A DNA stretch of 64,000 bases. It comes from UBA5704 sp036264355 (lineage in GTDB: Bacteria > Acidobacteriota > Thermoanaerobaculia > Multivoradales > UBA5704). Under the pieces are notes generated by a model. It was not told the origin of the DNA. It saw only the letters and a list, made by a program, of their open reading frames with translations, and did not search any database. Where the stretch lies: positions 22,551 through 86,550 of the forward strand of contig DATARD010000394.1 in NCBI GenBank assembly GCA_036264355.1, given 5' to 3'. The translations under genes were made by a program, and so were the position numbers. Positions 1 through 8,621 of the stretch are shown here, one piece after another (position 1 is the stretch's first letter; the number at the start of each line of letters is the position of its first letter).

Positions 1-198
1 CTGTGGATCATTGAATATCTGGGCGAAGGAGGGGAGTTGGTGAGGCGCGACATCTACCATAAGCAAGGAATACGCGTGAGGCAATTCTATGATCAGGAGG
101 GCCGCCTTGCAGCGGTCAACTTTCTCGACGAGAAAGGGATAATCATCCTTCGGCAGACACCATCGGTCGCGCCACCCCCCCCGGGCTGGGTCTATTGA
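1..198 (+). CDS. C-terminal end of an unidentified protein (partial)
   Basis: An open frame enters from the left edge in frame 1 and stops at TGA 196-198, giving 65 residues. The tail has alternating charged and beta-forming residues (DQEGRLAAVNFLDEKG) and ends in a proline run and GWVY. Nothing identifies a family. It sits 16 bases upstream of the glycosyltransferase gene on the same strand, so it probably belongs to the same transcript and polysaccharide-related locus. Its base composition is lower in GC than most of the window, like the next two genes. Confidence 0.5.
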   Translation: MWIIEYLGEGGELVRRDIYHKQGIRVRQFYDQEGRLAAVNFLDEKGIIILRQTPSVAPPPPGWVY

Positions 199-214
199 CT
201 GGAGCCCCAAAAGC

Positions 215-1708
215 ATGACACCTCCGCGAACGCGCCATCTCTTTGCAGTTTTGCTCCTTGCAACCTTTGGGGTCATCAACCTTGCAATTTTCAAGAGCAC
301 TCCGATCTCCCTTAATCTTGCGGGTCTCATCTATGCCTGGCTTCTTGAGGTGGGGGCATTCGCCTTGGCATATGATATGAGCGAGCATATTCTGTGCCTC
401 ATTCTCGGTGAATATCACCTCCCGAGCTTGCCGCGACTGGACCGCCACCCGGCAGTGGCGCTGATATGTGTAACATGTGACGATGTTGATGTTGGCGTTC
501 TTCGCCTCCTGGGTCGGCAGGGGTATCCAAGTCTAGATGTTTTCATTCTTGATGACTCGGAGAAGCGCGAGTCCCGTGACTCTATCGATAAGTTGGGCTT
601 CAAGGTGGTGCGACGCGAGGGTCGCAATGGTTACAAAGCAGGGAATCTCAATAACTGGCTATTCAAGCACGGATCCGTCTACGACTACTTCATAGTCGCT
701 GATGCGGACAGCATTTTTCCTATAGATTTCGTTGACAGAATGATAAGAGTCGCCGAGTGCCCAGAGAATCACAAAATTGCAATCATCGAAAGCACGATCT
801 ATCCTTGGAACAAGCAACATCCATTTGTCAAGCCCCAGGCCGTGCTGGCTCCATTCCAGAAGGTTCGACAGCTACGCCTCCTCAATCGGTTAGACTCAAC
901 TCTCTCGGTTGGTCATAATAATCTCTATAGGACTTCCGTCCTCCTAAGCATCGGTGGATTCTCAGAACAATACATCGCGGAAGACTATGCCACAACGATC
1001 GCAGTCCTTCAGCGCACCTCTTGGAAGTGCAGAACAGCCACCATAGAGTCGTTCGAGCGAGCGCCTGCCAATATCACCGAGTACGCACGCCGCCAGTCTC
1101 GTTGGGCAGCTCAAACCTTCCAGCTCTGCTCTCTTACCACCACTAGACTTCCGTGGGAGACGAGGCTGGCCCTCGTGCATTCCTTACTCTACTTCTCTAT
1201 GCCTGTAGTCACGTATGCTGCGATGCTTTGGTTGGTAGGTGTCAATGTAAACTTCTGGATGTCATCCGTGCCTGGACAGTCACAGGTCGCGCTCATCGCC
1301 AGCTTTGTCGGACATCCAGCTTTCATGCTCTGGGTGTCTTGGCTGATAGGACCCGCTGCCCTACGCTTGGCCCTCCTCTATCGAGAGGGGGCATCGGTGC
1401 GAGCCTACATTCGAGGTACATTGTTTCAGGCGGCACTCTTTTTCGCCACCACTTGGCCTGTTATTCGGCGCATCACGAGCTTCAGGCAGCCTGACCGCCA
1501 GCGGTTCACCGTGACCGGGATGTCGGAAGACCCACACCTTTGGGACATCTTTAAGCTAGGTGCTCCTGGTGTCCTGCTAGCCTGGTGCACTCTACTCTCT
1601 TTCATTCCAGTTCCACACTATTTGGCGCTGAACCTAGTGTGGCTTATCCCAGCCTGCCTATCACCATTCATAGTCCATAGAGTCGAGGACTCGAGCGATG
1701 ACGCCTAA
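215..1708 (+). CDS. Membrane GT2 glycosyltransferase (cellulose synthase-like)
   Basis: A 497-residue processive-type family 2 glycosyltransferase, expected to build or extend a polysaccharide at the inner membrane from a nucleotide sugar. Two hydrophobic segments lie at about residues 8-60. The GT-A core follows, with the D-x-D metal/UDP motif in VADADSIFP, the acceptor-site acidic motif in AEDYATT and a Q-x-x-R-W motif in RRQSRWAAQ. Four or so further membrane segments follow (about residues 325-345, 365-390, 410-430 and 455-490), the layout of BcsA-like enzymes. No PilZ domain is visible. The start is supported by GGAG at 201-204. Its stop overlaps the next gene by 11 bases, so the two are translationally coupled. 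Composition is clearly less GC-rich than the housekeeping genes. The sugar specificity cannot be read from the sequence. Confidence 0.88.
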   Translation: MTPPRTRHLFAVLLLATFGVINLAIFKSTPISLNLAGLIYAWLLEVGAFALAYDMSEHILCLILGEYHLPSLPRLDRHPAVALICVTCDDVDVGVLRLLGRQGYPSLDVFILDDSEKRESRDSIDKLGFKVVRREGRNGYKAGNLNNWLFKHGSVYDYFIVADADSIFPIDFVDRMIRVAECPENHKIAIIESTIYPWNKQHPFVKPQAVLAPFQKVRQLRLLNRLDSTLSVGHNNLYRTSVLLSIGGFSEQYIAEDYATTIAVLQRTSWKCRTATIESFERAPANITEYARRQSRWAAQTFQLCSLTTTRLPWETRLALVHSLLYFSMPVVTYAAMLWLVGVNVNFWMSSVPGQSQVALIASFVGHPAFMLWVSWLIGPAALRLALLYREGASVRAYIRGTLFQAALFFATTWPVIRRITSFRQPDRQRFTVTGMSEDPHLWDIFKLGAPGVLLAWCTLLSFIPVPHYLALNLVWLIPACLSPFIVHRVEDSSDDA

Positions 1709-2690
1709 GAGCGCCGAAGAAGATGAACCCAAAGGAAAAGTTATGGCCAAGAAGTGGCTACGCCTCTCTGCCGTTGCTGCCGTGCTGAAGAAAATGAGCA
1801 GGGTCTGGCTGTATCTGGCCTCCGTTGCTGGCGTCGTGAGCATATTTGTCAATCTTGGTAAACTATATGCATTCCTGGGCCTTGCTCTCGCGCGCATGGA
1901 TGAGTCACTGTTCGAAGGACAGATTGCAACTTTATCGGCAAACCGACCTGATTGGCTTATGATCAAGTTGGGGCAACTCTTTATCATAGGGATCACAGGG
2001 GTTGTTGCGGTTGCTTTTGCGTGGGTACGATTTTTCACTAGAACCGCACGTGAAGAACGCTGGCGTCGATTTTTGCACTTCCTATTAGGAGCCATAACTA
2101 CTGTTTTGGTTTCGGGTCTTATGGCCGTACTGGCTGTTGGACTGACAGTGGGTGGACCCTACAGGCATGGGAGCATGAATTCCGTGGTGGCGGTGGCGGT
2201 CGTCTGCCCCCAATGCGCTCGAATGGGCATGTGCGCCATTCGCACCTATGCTAACAATGGCGAAAGCCATTATCTTATTGACGCAAGAGGCGAGGTTGGT
2301 GGGCCACGAGGACATGCGAAGGTGACGCTGCAGGCGTATCAGCCATACGACCAGTTCGGCGCGGGTTGGGCAATTTTTCTTCTCCGGGGTTCCGACCTCA
2401 GTGGTTTCAAGGAGTTTAGATTTTTTGTACGGGGTGAAAGCGGCGGCGAACGGATAGGGGTGAAAATGAAGGATGCCCTAGGCGTTGAGGTTCCTGTCGA
2501 GGTGAATAGTCAGTACTTCGTGGGGGGGGCCGCAGGTATCACTCAGAGCTGGAGGGAGATAAGTATCCCTTTGACGGATTTCCCCAGGGTAGATTTCAGG
2601 TTGATGGACAACTTCAGCATCTATGTAGACGGGCGGATAGCAAGCACAAGGGCGGAGACGATTTATATAGGCGGGGTTGAATGGCGATAG
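1698..2690 (+). CDS. Membrane protein with C-terminal carbohydrate-binding-like domain
   Basis: A 330-residue protein with a charged cytoplasmic N-terminus and three predicted membrane helices (about residues 35-65, 90-115 and 125-150). These are followed by an exported region of about 170 residues. The last part (FKEFRFFVRGESGG to the end, with WREISIPLTDF and YIGGVEW) looks like a jelly-roll carbohydrate-binding module of the CBM11/CIA30 type, judged from pattern only. It overlaps the glycosyltransferase stop by 11 bases, so it is probably a partner in polymer synthesis, secretion or anchoring. A CPQC-x-x-MGMC cysteine cluster (about residues 171-179) follows the third helix and could bind metal or form disulfides. 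Composition matches the preceding gene rather than the rest of the window. Confidence 0.6.
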   Translation: MTPKSAEEDEPKGKVMAKKWLRLSAVAAVLKKMSRVWLYLASVAGVVSIFVNLGKLYAFLGLALARMDESLFEGQIATLSANRPDWLMIKLGQLFIIGITGVVAVAFAWVRFFTRTAREERWRRFLHFLLGAITTVLVSGLMAVLAVGLTVGGPYRHGSMNSVVAVAVVCPQCARMGMCAIRTYANNGESHYLIDARGEVGGPRGHAKVTLQAYQPYDQFGAGWAIFLLRGSDLSGFKEFRFFVRGESGGERIGVKMKDALGVEVPVEVNSQYFVGGAAGITQSWREISIPLTDFPRVDFRLMDNFSIYVDGRIASTRAETIYIGGVEWR

Positions 2691-3069
2691 GGTTCACTCG
2701 CTACTGGGACAAAAGCCGCCACCATGGCGTCATGCGTTTAGTCAAGCCTTCCCACAGCCTCGAACCTCGCCTGTCGCGGGGGCCGCACAGTCGGTCAGTC
2801 ACCCCGCAAAGCGACGACCGCCACATTCAGCCAAGGCTTGGAGGGGCGAAGGGGCAGGAGTCTTCGAACTGGTCGAGGGGCATCGAGGCGATGCGTTCCG
2901 GGCCGGCTATACGGTGCGTTTCGAGAAGGCAGTCTATGTTCTTCACTGTTTCCAGAAGAAGTCGCCCTCGGGCGTGCGTACTGCCAGGCAGGACGTCGAT
3001 CTGATCCACGAGCGGCTGAGAACGGCCCAAGCAGACTACGAGGTGTGCTATGCCACAAAAGAAGGCTGA
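2677..3069 (+). pseudogene. Degraded HigB/RelE-type (Gp49-like) toxin
   Basis: The second half is a convincing phage-derived Gp49/HigB toxin: AGVFELVEGHRGDAFRAGY, then AVYVLHCFQKKSPSG and a helical end with DVDLIHERL. The family normally starts about 45 residues further upstream with a W-x-G-S-S-x-x-D-L segment. Here only weak traces (QAFPQP, RRPPHSAKAW) remain in frame, and the only ATG lies inside the end of the previous gene. I read this as a toxin that has lost a functional N-terminus. It overlaps the antitoxin frame by 20 bases in the usual HigBA order. A shortened but live protein cannot be ruled out. Confidence 0.65.
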
Positions 3070-3298
3070 GACGGTCGATGCGGGGACCGGCGACGTGCTG
3101 GTGGATCTTGGCTTCGCGGACGCCGAGGAGCGGAAGCTGCGCGCGCAGCTCGCGATGCAGGTGAATGAGCTTACCGCCGCCCGCAGGATGAATCAGGCGC
3201 GCGTGGCCAAGTTGTTCGGCATCCCGCAGCCGCACGTCTCCGAGCTCAAGCACTACAAGCTGAGCCGGTTTCCTCCGAACGGCTGCTGCGCTTTGTGA
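3050..3298 (+). pseudogene. HigA-type antitoxin with a C-terminal frameshift
   Basis: This 82-residue frame carries an XRE/HTH_37 antitoxin: AEERKLRAQLAMQVNELTAA, then a helix-turn-helix with NQARVAKLFGIPQPHVSELK. The family normally continues after LSRF with S-S-E-R-L-L-R-F-V-T-L-L. Here the annotated frame gives PPNGCCAL and stops. Reading from 3273 in the +1 frame restores SERLLRFVTLLDGHV, so one base (probably a T of the run at 3269-3271) is missing. The HTH is intact, so partial DNA binding is possible. The restored frame runs without a stop into the next gene, which may mislead start calling there. The partner toxin is also damaged, so the whole module looks dead. Confidence 0.72.
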
Positions 3299-3322
3299 CT
3301 CTTCTGGACGGGCACGTTTCGC

Positions 3323-3352
3323 TTGAGAACGAGGGCGGAGCGGCGCTACACT
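3323..3352 (+). promoter_or_regulatory. Sigma70-like promoter of the M20-like peptidase, apparently leaderless
   Basis: A TTGAGA box (3323-3328) is followed, after 18 bases, by TACACT (3347-3352). The ATG at 3361 begins 9 bases after the end of the -10 box, which places the expected transcription start on or beside the start codon. No Shine-Dalgarno is needed or obvious, apart from the pyrimidine-rich CCTCCCTC. Confidence 0.5.
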
Positions 3353-3360
3353 CCTCCCTC

Positions 3361-4869
3361 ATGAGCCCACTCTCCCGTCGCGAGTTTCTCGGTGCCACGG
3401 CCGCGTCTGCGGCTACTCTCGCTTTTCCACGGATTCTGCGGTCTGACGACCGCCTCGATGCGATTCAGGCGGAGATCGTCAAGCGCCATGGGGAGGGCGT
3501 CGCACGCCTTCAGGAGTGGGTGCGGCAGCCTTCGATTGCCGCCGAGGGGCGGGGGATGAATGAGGGGTGCGACCTCTTGATGCGGTTTGCTCGGGAGGCC
3601 GGCTTCCAGCAGGTCAGCCGGATCGCCACGGATGGCCAGCCGGGGGTCTTCGCGACTCTGGATGCCGGCGCGGCGCGGACGGTGGGGTTGTACTTCATGT
3701 ATGACGTCAAGCAGGTCGATCCGGCAGAGTGGTCGTCGCCTCCTTTTGATGCGGCTCTGGTCGACAAGGCCGGCTTCGGCAAGGTGCTGATGGGGCGCGG
3801 CGCGGTGAACCAGAAGGGGCCGGAGGCGGCGTTTCTGGCCGCTCTGCATGCGATCCATGGCGCGGGCCGGAAGTGTCCGGTCAACCTGGTGCTTGTGGCG
3901 GAAGGGGAGGAGGAGATCGGCTCGCCGCATTTCAAGCAGGTGGTGCGGCGGCCCGAGGTGCTGGCGGCTCTCAAGCGGTGCACGGGGGTTTTCATGCCGG
4001 CGGCGTCGCAGGATCCGGACGGCTCGGTGACGGTGACGCTGGGTGCCAAGGGAGTCGTCGAGCTGGAGCTGGTGTCGAGCGGCGAGAAGTGGGGGAGGGG
4101 GCCCAGGAAGGATGTCCATTCGAGCAACCGGGCCCGGCTCGACAGCCCGGCGTTCCATCTCGTGCAGGCGCTCTCCACGCTGGTCAATGCCGACGGCGAT
4201 CCGGCGATCGACGGTTTCGCCGATGCGGTGCGTCCTCCTTCGGCGGCTCAGCGCGCGATGCTCGACGCCGCGGCGGCTCGGCTGAGCGAGGACACCGCCA
4301 AGAAGCTCCTGTCGGCCGATCGCTGGTCGCACGATCTGGCCTGGCGGGCTTCGCTCGACCGCTTCGAATTCACTCCCACGGTCAACATCGAGGGCCTGGT
4401 CGCCGGCTATACGGGACCGGGCGGCAAGACCGTGCTGCCGCACCGCGCGGTCGCCAAGCTCGATCTTCGATTGGTGCCCGACATGACGTACGACGGCGCC
4501 GTCGCTTCCTTGAAGGCCCATCTGGCGAGGCGGGGATTCGGGGACATCGAGGTCAATCCGAGCGGCGGTTACGATCCGACCAGCACGGAGGCGGACGCGG
4601 CGGTCATCCGTGCCGCGATGTCGGTGTATCGCCGTGCGCAGCTCGATCCGATCCTCTGGCCGCGCAACGCGGGCTCCTATCCCGGCTACGTGTTCACCGG
4701 CGAGCCGCTCAAGCTGCCGGCGGGCCATTTCGGGCTCGGTCACGGCAGCGGCGCCCACGCTCCGGACGAATATTACGTGATCGAATCGACCAATCCGAAG
4801 GTACAGGGCTGGGACGGCGCGGTCCGTTCGTTCGTCGATTATCTCCACGAGTTGGCGACGATCGCCTGA
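3361..4869 (+). CDS. Tat-exported M20/M25/M40-family metallopeptidase-like protein
   Basis: A 502-residue M20-family amidohydrolase/peptidase with a twin-arginine signal (SRREFLGATAASAATLAF), so exported folded. The fold markers are present: EGEEEIGSPHF (catalytic and metal-binding Glu, about 183-185) and GHGSGAHAPDEY (metal His about 466). Two usual metal ligands are changed. The H-x-D motif reads M-Y-D (Met113, Asp115), and the bridging Asp of GRGAxDDKG reads Asn in GRGAVNQKGP (Asn150). It may therefore have an altered or single-metal centre. The ATG at 3361 was chosen because it begins the Tat signal. An in-frame GTG at 3295 only reads through the frameshifted antitoxin tail. The gene is convergent with the Asp-box protein. 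Confidence 0.82.
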   Translation: MSPLSRREFLGATAASAATLAFPRILRSDDRLDAIQAEIVKRHGEGVARLQEWVRQPSIAAEGRGMNEGCDLLMRFAREAGFQQVSRIATDGQPGVFATLDAGAARTVGLYFMYDVKQVDPAEWSSPPFDAALVDKAGFGKVLMGRGAVNQKGPEAAFLAALHAIHGAGRKCPVNLVLVAEGEEEIGSPHFKQVVRRPEVLAALKRCTGVFMPAASQDPDGSVTVTLGAKGVVELELVSSGEKWGRGPRKDVHSSNRARLDSPAFHLVQALSTLVNADGDPAIDGFADAVRPPSAAQRAMLDAAAARLSEDTAKKLLSADRWSHDLAWRASLDRFEFTPTVNIEGLVAGYTGPGGKTVLPHRAVAKLDLRLVPDMTYDGAVASLKAHLARRGFGDIEVNPSGGYDPTSTEADAAVIRAAMSVYRRAQLDPILWPRNAGSYPGYVFTGEPLKLPAGHFGLGHGSGAHAPDEYYVIESTNPKVQGWDGAVRSFVDYLHELATIA

Positions 4870-4878
4870 GGCGGCGTT

Positions 4879-6819
4879 TTAGTCGGGAACCGTGATCATG
4901 TACACGCTCCAGCGGTCCGCGCCGTAGAGAGTCCGCGGATTGCGGGGGTCGAACGTCAGCACCGCGGGACTCCAGGAATCGGTCACCAGCGTCCACGTGG
5001 CACCGCGGTCCCGGCTCCGCCAGAGCGTGGGCGCGGTATACAAGACGTTGGAATCGGTGGGATCGATCACCAGGTCGTAGGCGTCATTGGGTGTCCGGCC
5101 GATCGATTTCCAGGTTTTTCCTCCGTCATCGCTGGCGAGGAGCTGGCGGTCCCGGACTCCGTAGAGGCGGGAGGTGAGCGCATCGACCGCGAAGGTGCGG
5201 AGATTGAGCGTCATTTTCTTCCACGTCTTGCCGCTGTCCGTGCTTTTCCACAGGATCGAAGGCCAGTAGCCGGCGAGGGGACCGTGAGGGAGCTCCAGAT
5301 TGGCCAGGAACGTGAGCGCGTACACGGTCGACGGATGAACGGGATCGACCACGATCTTCTGGGTCCACCGCCCGGTGTCGGTGCTCGTGGGAAAGCCGGA
5401 CAGCACGGTCTGCCACGAACGCCCGTTGTCGCCGCTGCGATAGATCCCGGCGCCGCCGGCGAGCAGGGTTTGCGTGTCCACGCGGGTGAGGAGCTCGAGA
5501 TACCACAGGGACTCGCTGCTCGCCCGCTGCCAGGTCTGGCCGGCGTTCTCCGAGAGATAGATCGACGACTGGGTGGCTGCGATCAGCCGGTTCGGATCGG
5601 ATGGATCCAGGTCCACGTCGTAGACTCCCCAGAGCGAGCTGCTGAGCTTCCAACTCGCGGCGCCGTTGACGCTGCGGTACAGCGTGAAGCCGACAGCGAG
5701 AGCGGCGCGTGTCGGGTCGCCTGGCCGGAAATTGATCTGTGCTGCTTCGCTTTCGGAGCTCGGAGGTGTCAGGACCGTCGTCCAAGTGGCTCCTCCGTTG
5801 AGACTCCTCTGGAGCCCGCCGCGGTTGCCGAAGGTAGAGCCGTACAGCACGCCGGCGGCAGAATCGATCCGCAGAGCGCCGATCGCCGCAGGCCCGGCCT
5901 TGGTCCAGCTCCCTCCGGCGTTGCGGCTCACCCACAGACCGGAATCCTGCGCGTTGCCCGAAAAAAAGCCGGACGCGTAGAGGGTGCGCGACGCCCGCGG
6001 ATCGACGGCGACGGAGAGAACGTCGAACTGCCGGCTCAGCGTGCCGCCCAGCACCGGCCGCCAGGTCCGCCCCAGATCGGTGCTGCGCAGGAGCCCGGCC
6101 GCGTTGCCGGCGACGGCCACGTAGGCCGCGGTGGGGGAAAGGACGATCTGCTCGACCACCGGGGGACAGCTCGTCACGGTCGCCCAGGTCTGCCCGCCGT
6201 CGAGGCTCTGCAAAAGGCTCGACGGATCGGCGCTGAGCGAGAGATAGAGCACCCGCGGCGCCGCGGGATGCGTCGCGAAGCTCACCAGGGAGCCGTTGCC
6301 GGCGCTGTCATAGAGGATCTGCCAGGTCCGCCCGCCGTCGGTGCTGGCGAGGAGCCGCTGGAAGGTCACCACGTAGAGGACTCCCGGAACGGTGACCAAT
6401 CCGTTCGGCGATGCCTTGTTCAGCGCGGCGGTGTAGCTCGCGCCGTTGAGCTGGACCCAGTGGGCACCGCTGTCCGTCGTCCGGAAGACGCCGGTCTGCG
6501 TCGCCGCCCACAGCGCACCGGGACGGGACGGATCGGCGGTCACGACCGACACGCCCGCGGTCTGCCAACTGACGAACGGACCGCCGGCCCACTGCCAGTT
6601 GACGCCCCGGTCCGAGCTTCTGTAAAGGCCGCCCTGCGGCATTCCCACCCAGACGGTTCCCGGCGAGCCGGGATGGACGGTGATGGAGGCGATGCCGCTG
6701 CTCCATCCTGTGCCCGGACCCACCGGCGTCCAGACGCCGGTGCCGGCTTGGACGGGATTGGACCCGAGGAGAATCGCGAAGATCAGCGGGAGGGAGACAC
6801 GGCGCGTTGTGGCTGACAT
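4879..6819 (-). CDS. Secreted Asp-box/BNR repeat beta-propeller protein
   Basis: A 646-residue exported protein made almost entirely of sortilin/sialidase-type Asp boxes (S-x-D-x-G-x-T-W). Examples are SSDRGVNWQW, TTDSGAHWVQ, STDGGRTWQI, SLDGGQTWAT, STDLGRTWRP, STDSGKTWKK, SDDGGKTWKS and SRDRGATWTL, about thirteen in all. This predicts one ten-bladed or two smaller propellers. No sialidase catalytic Arg triad or Glu/Tyr pair is apparent, so a binding or scaffold role is more likely than glycosidase activity. An N-terminal signal peptide (RRVSLPLIFAILLGSNPVQA) directs export. The ATG at 6819 is preferred to an upstream TTG because GAGGTG lies just before it. Confidence 0.8.
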   Translation of the reverse strand: MSATTRRVSLPLIFAILLGSNPVQAGTGVWTPVGPGTGWSSGIASITVHPGSPGTVWVGMPQGGLYRSSDRGVNWQWAGGPFVSWQTAGVSVVTADPSRPGALWAATQTGVFRTTDSGAHWVQLNGASYTAALNKASPNGLVTVPGVLYVVTFQRLLASTDGGRTWQILYDSAGNGSLVSFATHPAAPRVLYLSLSADPSSLLQSLDGGQTWATVTSCPPVVEQIVLSPTAAYVAVAGNAAGLLRSTDLGRTWRPVLGGTLSRQFDVLSVAVDPRASRTLYASGFFSGNAQDSGLWVSRNAGGSWTKAGPAAIGALRIDSAAGVLYGSTFGNRGGLQRSLNGGATWTTVLTPPSSESEAAQINFRPGDPTRAALAVGFTLYRSVNGAASWKLSSSLWGVYDVDLDPSDPNRLIAATQSSIYLSENAGQTWQRASSESLWYLELLTRVDTQTLLAGGAGIYRSGDNGRSWQTVLSGFPTSTDTGRWTQKIVVDPVHPSTVYALTFLANLELPHGPLAGYWPSILWKSTDSGKTWKKMTLNLRTFAVDALTSRLYGVRDRQLLASDDGGKTWKSIGRTPNDAYDLVIDPTDSNVLYTAPTLWRSRDRGATWTLVTDSWSPAVLTFDPRNPRTLYGADRWSVYMITVPD

Positions 6820-6842
6820 GGAACACCTCGCAAGCACAATCA

Positions 6843-6871
6843 ATTCTACGCTTCTTACGCACTCTTGAAAA
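6843..6871 (-). promoter_or_regulatory. Candidate promoter for the Asp-box protein
   Basis: On the minus strand a TTTTCA box (6866-6871) and TAGAAT (6843-6848) are separated by 17 bases, upstream of the GAGGTG ribosome site and the ATG at 6819. The -10 is close to consensus; the -35 is weak. Confidence 0.4.
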
Positions 6872-6922
6872 CGTGCGCCGAGGTAGGTCCGTCTATGGGG
6901 CGCCTGCCCCAGGGGGCGAGTT

Positions 6923-7801
6923 TCACCGCGTCACGTCCACCGCGATCCGTGGCGGGTTGGCCAGCTCCAGGACGCGGTAGCCGCGGCGGCCGGCGACGCC
7001 GAGGATCCAGGTGACCTCATGCTCGAAGTCGCAGACCTCCTGGGCTTCGAGCAAGACTTTCGTGCCCGTTCCCCTCTTGCGCAGGGTGCCGACGGTCGAG
7101 CCGCCCTGGGCGTTGTGCGCCTGCGCGGGATGGAGCCGCACTTGCAGCCAGGCCGTGCCCCGGACCTCGACCGGCAGGTCGGAGCCGCAGTGCTTCGGGT
7201 GATCGATGTACTCGATGTGATAGCCGGGGGTGGTGTCGGCGTCGAATTCGAAGACCGCGCGGTCGAAGTGCTCCTGCGGGCCGAGGCGCACGGCGCGCAG
7301 GGTGAGCGCCAGGCGGTCGGGTGGCTGCTGGTCGGAGGGGCCGAGGGTGCCGGTGAACTGCGCCGGATAGGCTTCGACCGGGGGCGCGACCACCACCGGC
7401 TGCACCAGGGGAGCGAGGTGGAGGAGGATCAGCACTTCGCCGGCGGTGCCTTGCGCCGGCTGCGACTCGACGCGGCGGCCGGTGAAGCGCACCTCGACCT
7501 TGTCGCCCAGGCGAAGGCTGTCGAACGGCACCGGGCTGCGTCCGGATGCCTCCCGCTGGTAGATCCGCGTCGCGGGCGTGATGGTGACCACCGCCTTGTC
7601 GTACCGGGTGTCGGCCTGCTGCCCGCCTTCGATCCGCAAGGTGCCGACCTCGCCGCTCCGATCGCCAGGACCGCCGCGGGTGAGCGAGACGACCACGCCG
7701 CGGACGTCGGCGCTTTTGGTCTCCGGCGCCGGAGCGCCGCAGGCGGTGAGGAGAGTGAGAGCGGCGATGCAAGCGCCGCCGGCGAGGGCGGGGATGGACA
7801 T
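6923..7801 (-). CDS. Putative lipoprotein of unknown function
   Basis: A 292-residue protein beginning MSIPALAGGACIAALTLLTAC-G, a lipoprotein signal with the lipobox LLTAC, so it should be anchored to a membrane outside the cytoplasm. The mature part is beta-rich. It contains a region resembling an OB/S1-like barrel (GDKVEVRFTGRRVES), and the C-terminal half has two cysteines (HCGSD and EVCDFEHEV) that may pair. I do not recognise the family. The start at 7801 is chosen for the lipobox; an in-frame ATG at 7825 would overlap the divergent fabI start. Only 22 bases separate the two divergent genes, so fabI control sequences must lie partly inside this gene. Confidence 0.6.
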   Translation of the reverse strand: MSIPALAGGACIAALTLLTACGAPAPETKSADVRGVVVSLTRGGPGDRSGEVGTLRIEGGQQADTRYDKAVVTITPATRIYQREASGRSPVPFDSLRLGDKVEVRFTGRRVESQPAQGTAGEVLILLHLAPLVQPVVVAPPVEAYPAQFTGTLGPSDQQPPDRLALTLRAVRLGPQEHFDRAVFEFDADTTPGYHIEYIDHPKHCGSDLPVEVRGTAWLQVRLHPAQAHNAQGGSTVGTLRKRGTGTKVLLEAQEVCDFEHEVTWILGVAGRRGYRVLELANPPRIAVDVTR

Positions 7802-7823
7802 TCTTCGGATAAGATACCGCGCC

Positions 7824-8609
7824 ATGATCCCAATCGATCTCAACGGCAAGCGGGGACTGGTGATGGGGGTGGCGAACGCGCGCAGCCTCGGCTGGGCGAT
7901 CGCCGAGCGGCTGGCGGCGGCCGGCGCCGAGCTGGCTTTCAGCTACCAGGGCGAACGGCTCAAGGAGGATCTGGAGAAGCTCACCCGGGAGATGCCGGGC
8001 ACGCGCCTCTACCAGTGCGACGTCACGCGCGAGGAGGAGCTGGCGGCGCTGTTCGACGACCTCAAGGCAGCCTGGGGGACGCTCGACTATGTCGTCCACT
8101 CGATCGCTTTCGCGCCGCGGCCGGCGATGGACGGCCGCTATATCGAGACGACCCGGCAGGACTGGGTGACCGCGCTGGAGATCTCGGCCTATTCGCTGGT
8201 GTCGGTGGCGCGCGCCGCCGAGCCGCTGCTGGCGGAAGGGGGCGGCCTCGTCACCCTCACCTATTACGCTTCCGAGAAGGTGGTGCCCAAGTACAACGTC
8301 ATGGGCATCGCCAAGAGCGCGCTGGAGGCGAGCGTCCGCTACCTGGCATATGAGATGGGCAAGAAGGGCGTGCGGGTCAACGCCGTGTCGGCCGGCCCGG
8401 TGCGCACGGTGGCGGCGCGGAGCATCCCCGGCTTCATCAAGATGTACAGCAAGGTCGGCGAGATGGCGCCGCTGGGCCGCAACGTGACCCACGAGGAGGT
8501 GGGCAACCTCGGTCTGTATCTGCTCTCGCCGCTGGCCAGCGGGATCACCGGCGAGACCGTCTACGTCGACGCCGGCTACCACATCATGGGCATGGAAGTC
8601 GCCGAGTAA
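7824..8609 (+). CDS. fabI: Enoyl-[acyl-carrier-protein] reductase (NADH)
   Basis: This SDR enzyme reduces trans-2-enoyl-ACP in the last step of each fatty-acid elongation cycle. The 261-residue length is standard. An N-terminal Rossmann fold is present with the FabI-type nucleotide motif GVANARSLGWAIAERL. The active site Tyr-x6-Lys is seen as KYNVMGIAK, and SAGPVRTVAARSIPGF is the substrate-loop region. The ATG at 7824 matches the family N-terminus (IPIDLNGKRGLVMGVAN). A TAAGAT hexamer ends 9 bases before the ATG, which fits leaderless initiation. It is divergent from the lipoprotein gene and convergent with the TPR gene. Confidence 0.95.
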   Translation: MIPIDLNGKRGLVMGVANARSLGWAIAERLAAAGAELAFSYQGERLKEDLEKLTREMPGTRLYQCDVTREEELAALFDDLKAAWGTLDYVVHSIAFAPRPAMDGRYIETTRQDWVTALEISAYSLVSVARAAEPLLAEGGGLVTLTYYASEKVVPKYNVMGIAKSALEASVRYLAYEMGKKGVRVNAVSAGPVRTVAARSIPGFIKMYSKVGEMAPLGRNVTHEEVGNLGLYLLSPLASGITGETVYVDAGYHIMGMEVAE

Positions 8610-8621
8610 TCGAGTCGCCGG

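Noticed and set aside
3346..4848. 500-codon minus-strand frame opposite the M20-like gene
   Set aside because: No ribosome site or motifs; the plus strand encodes a recognisable Tat-exported enzyme.
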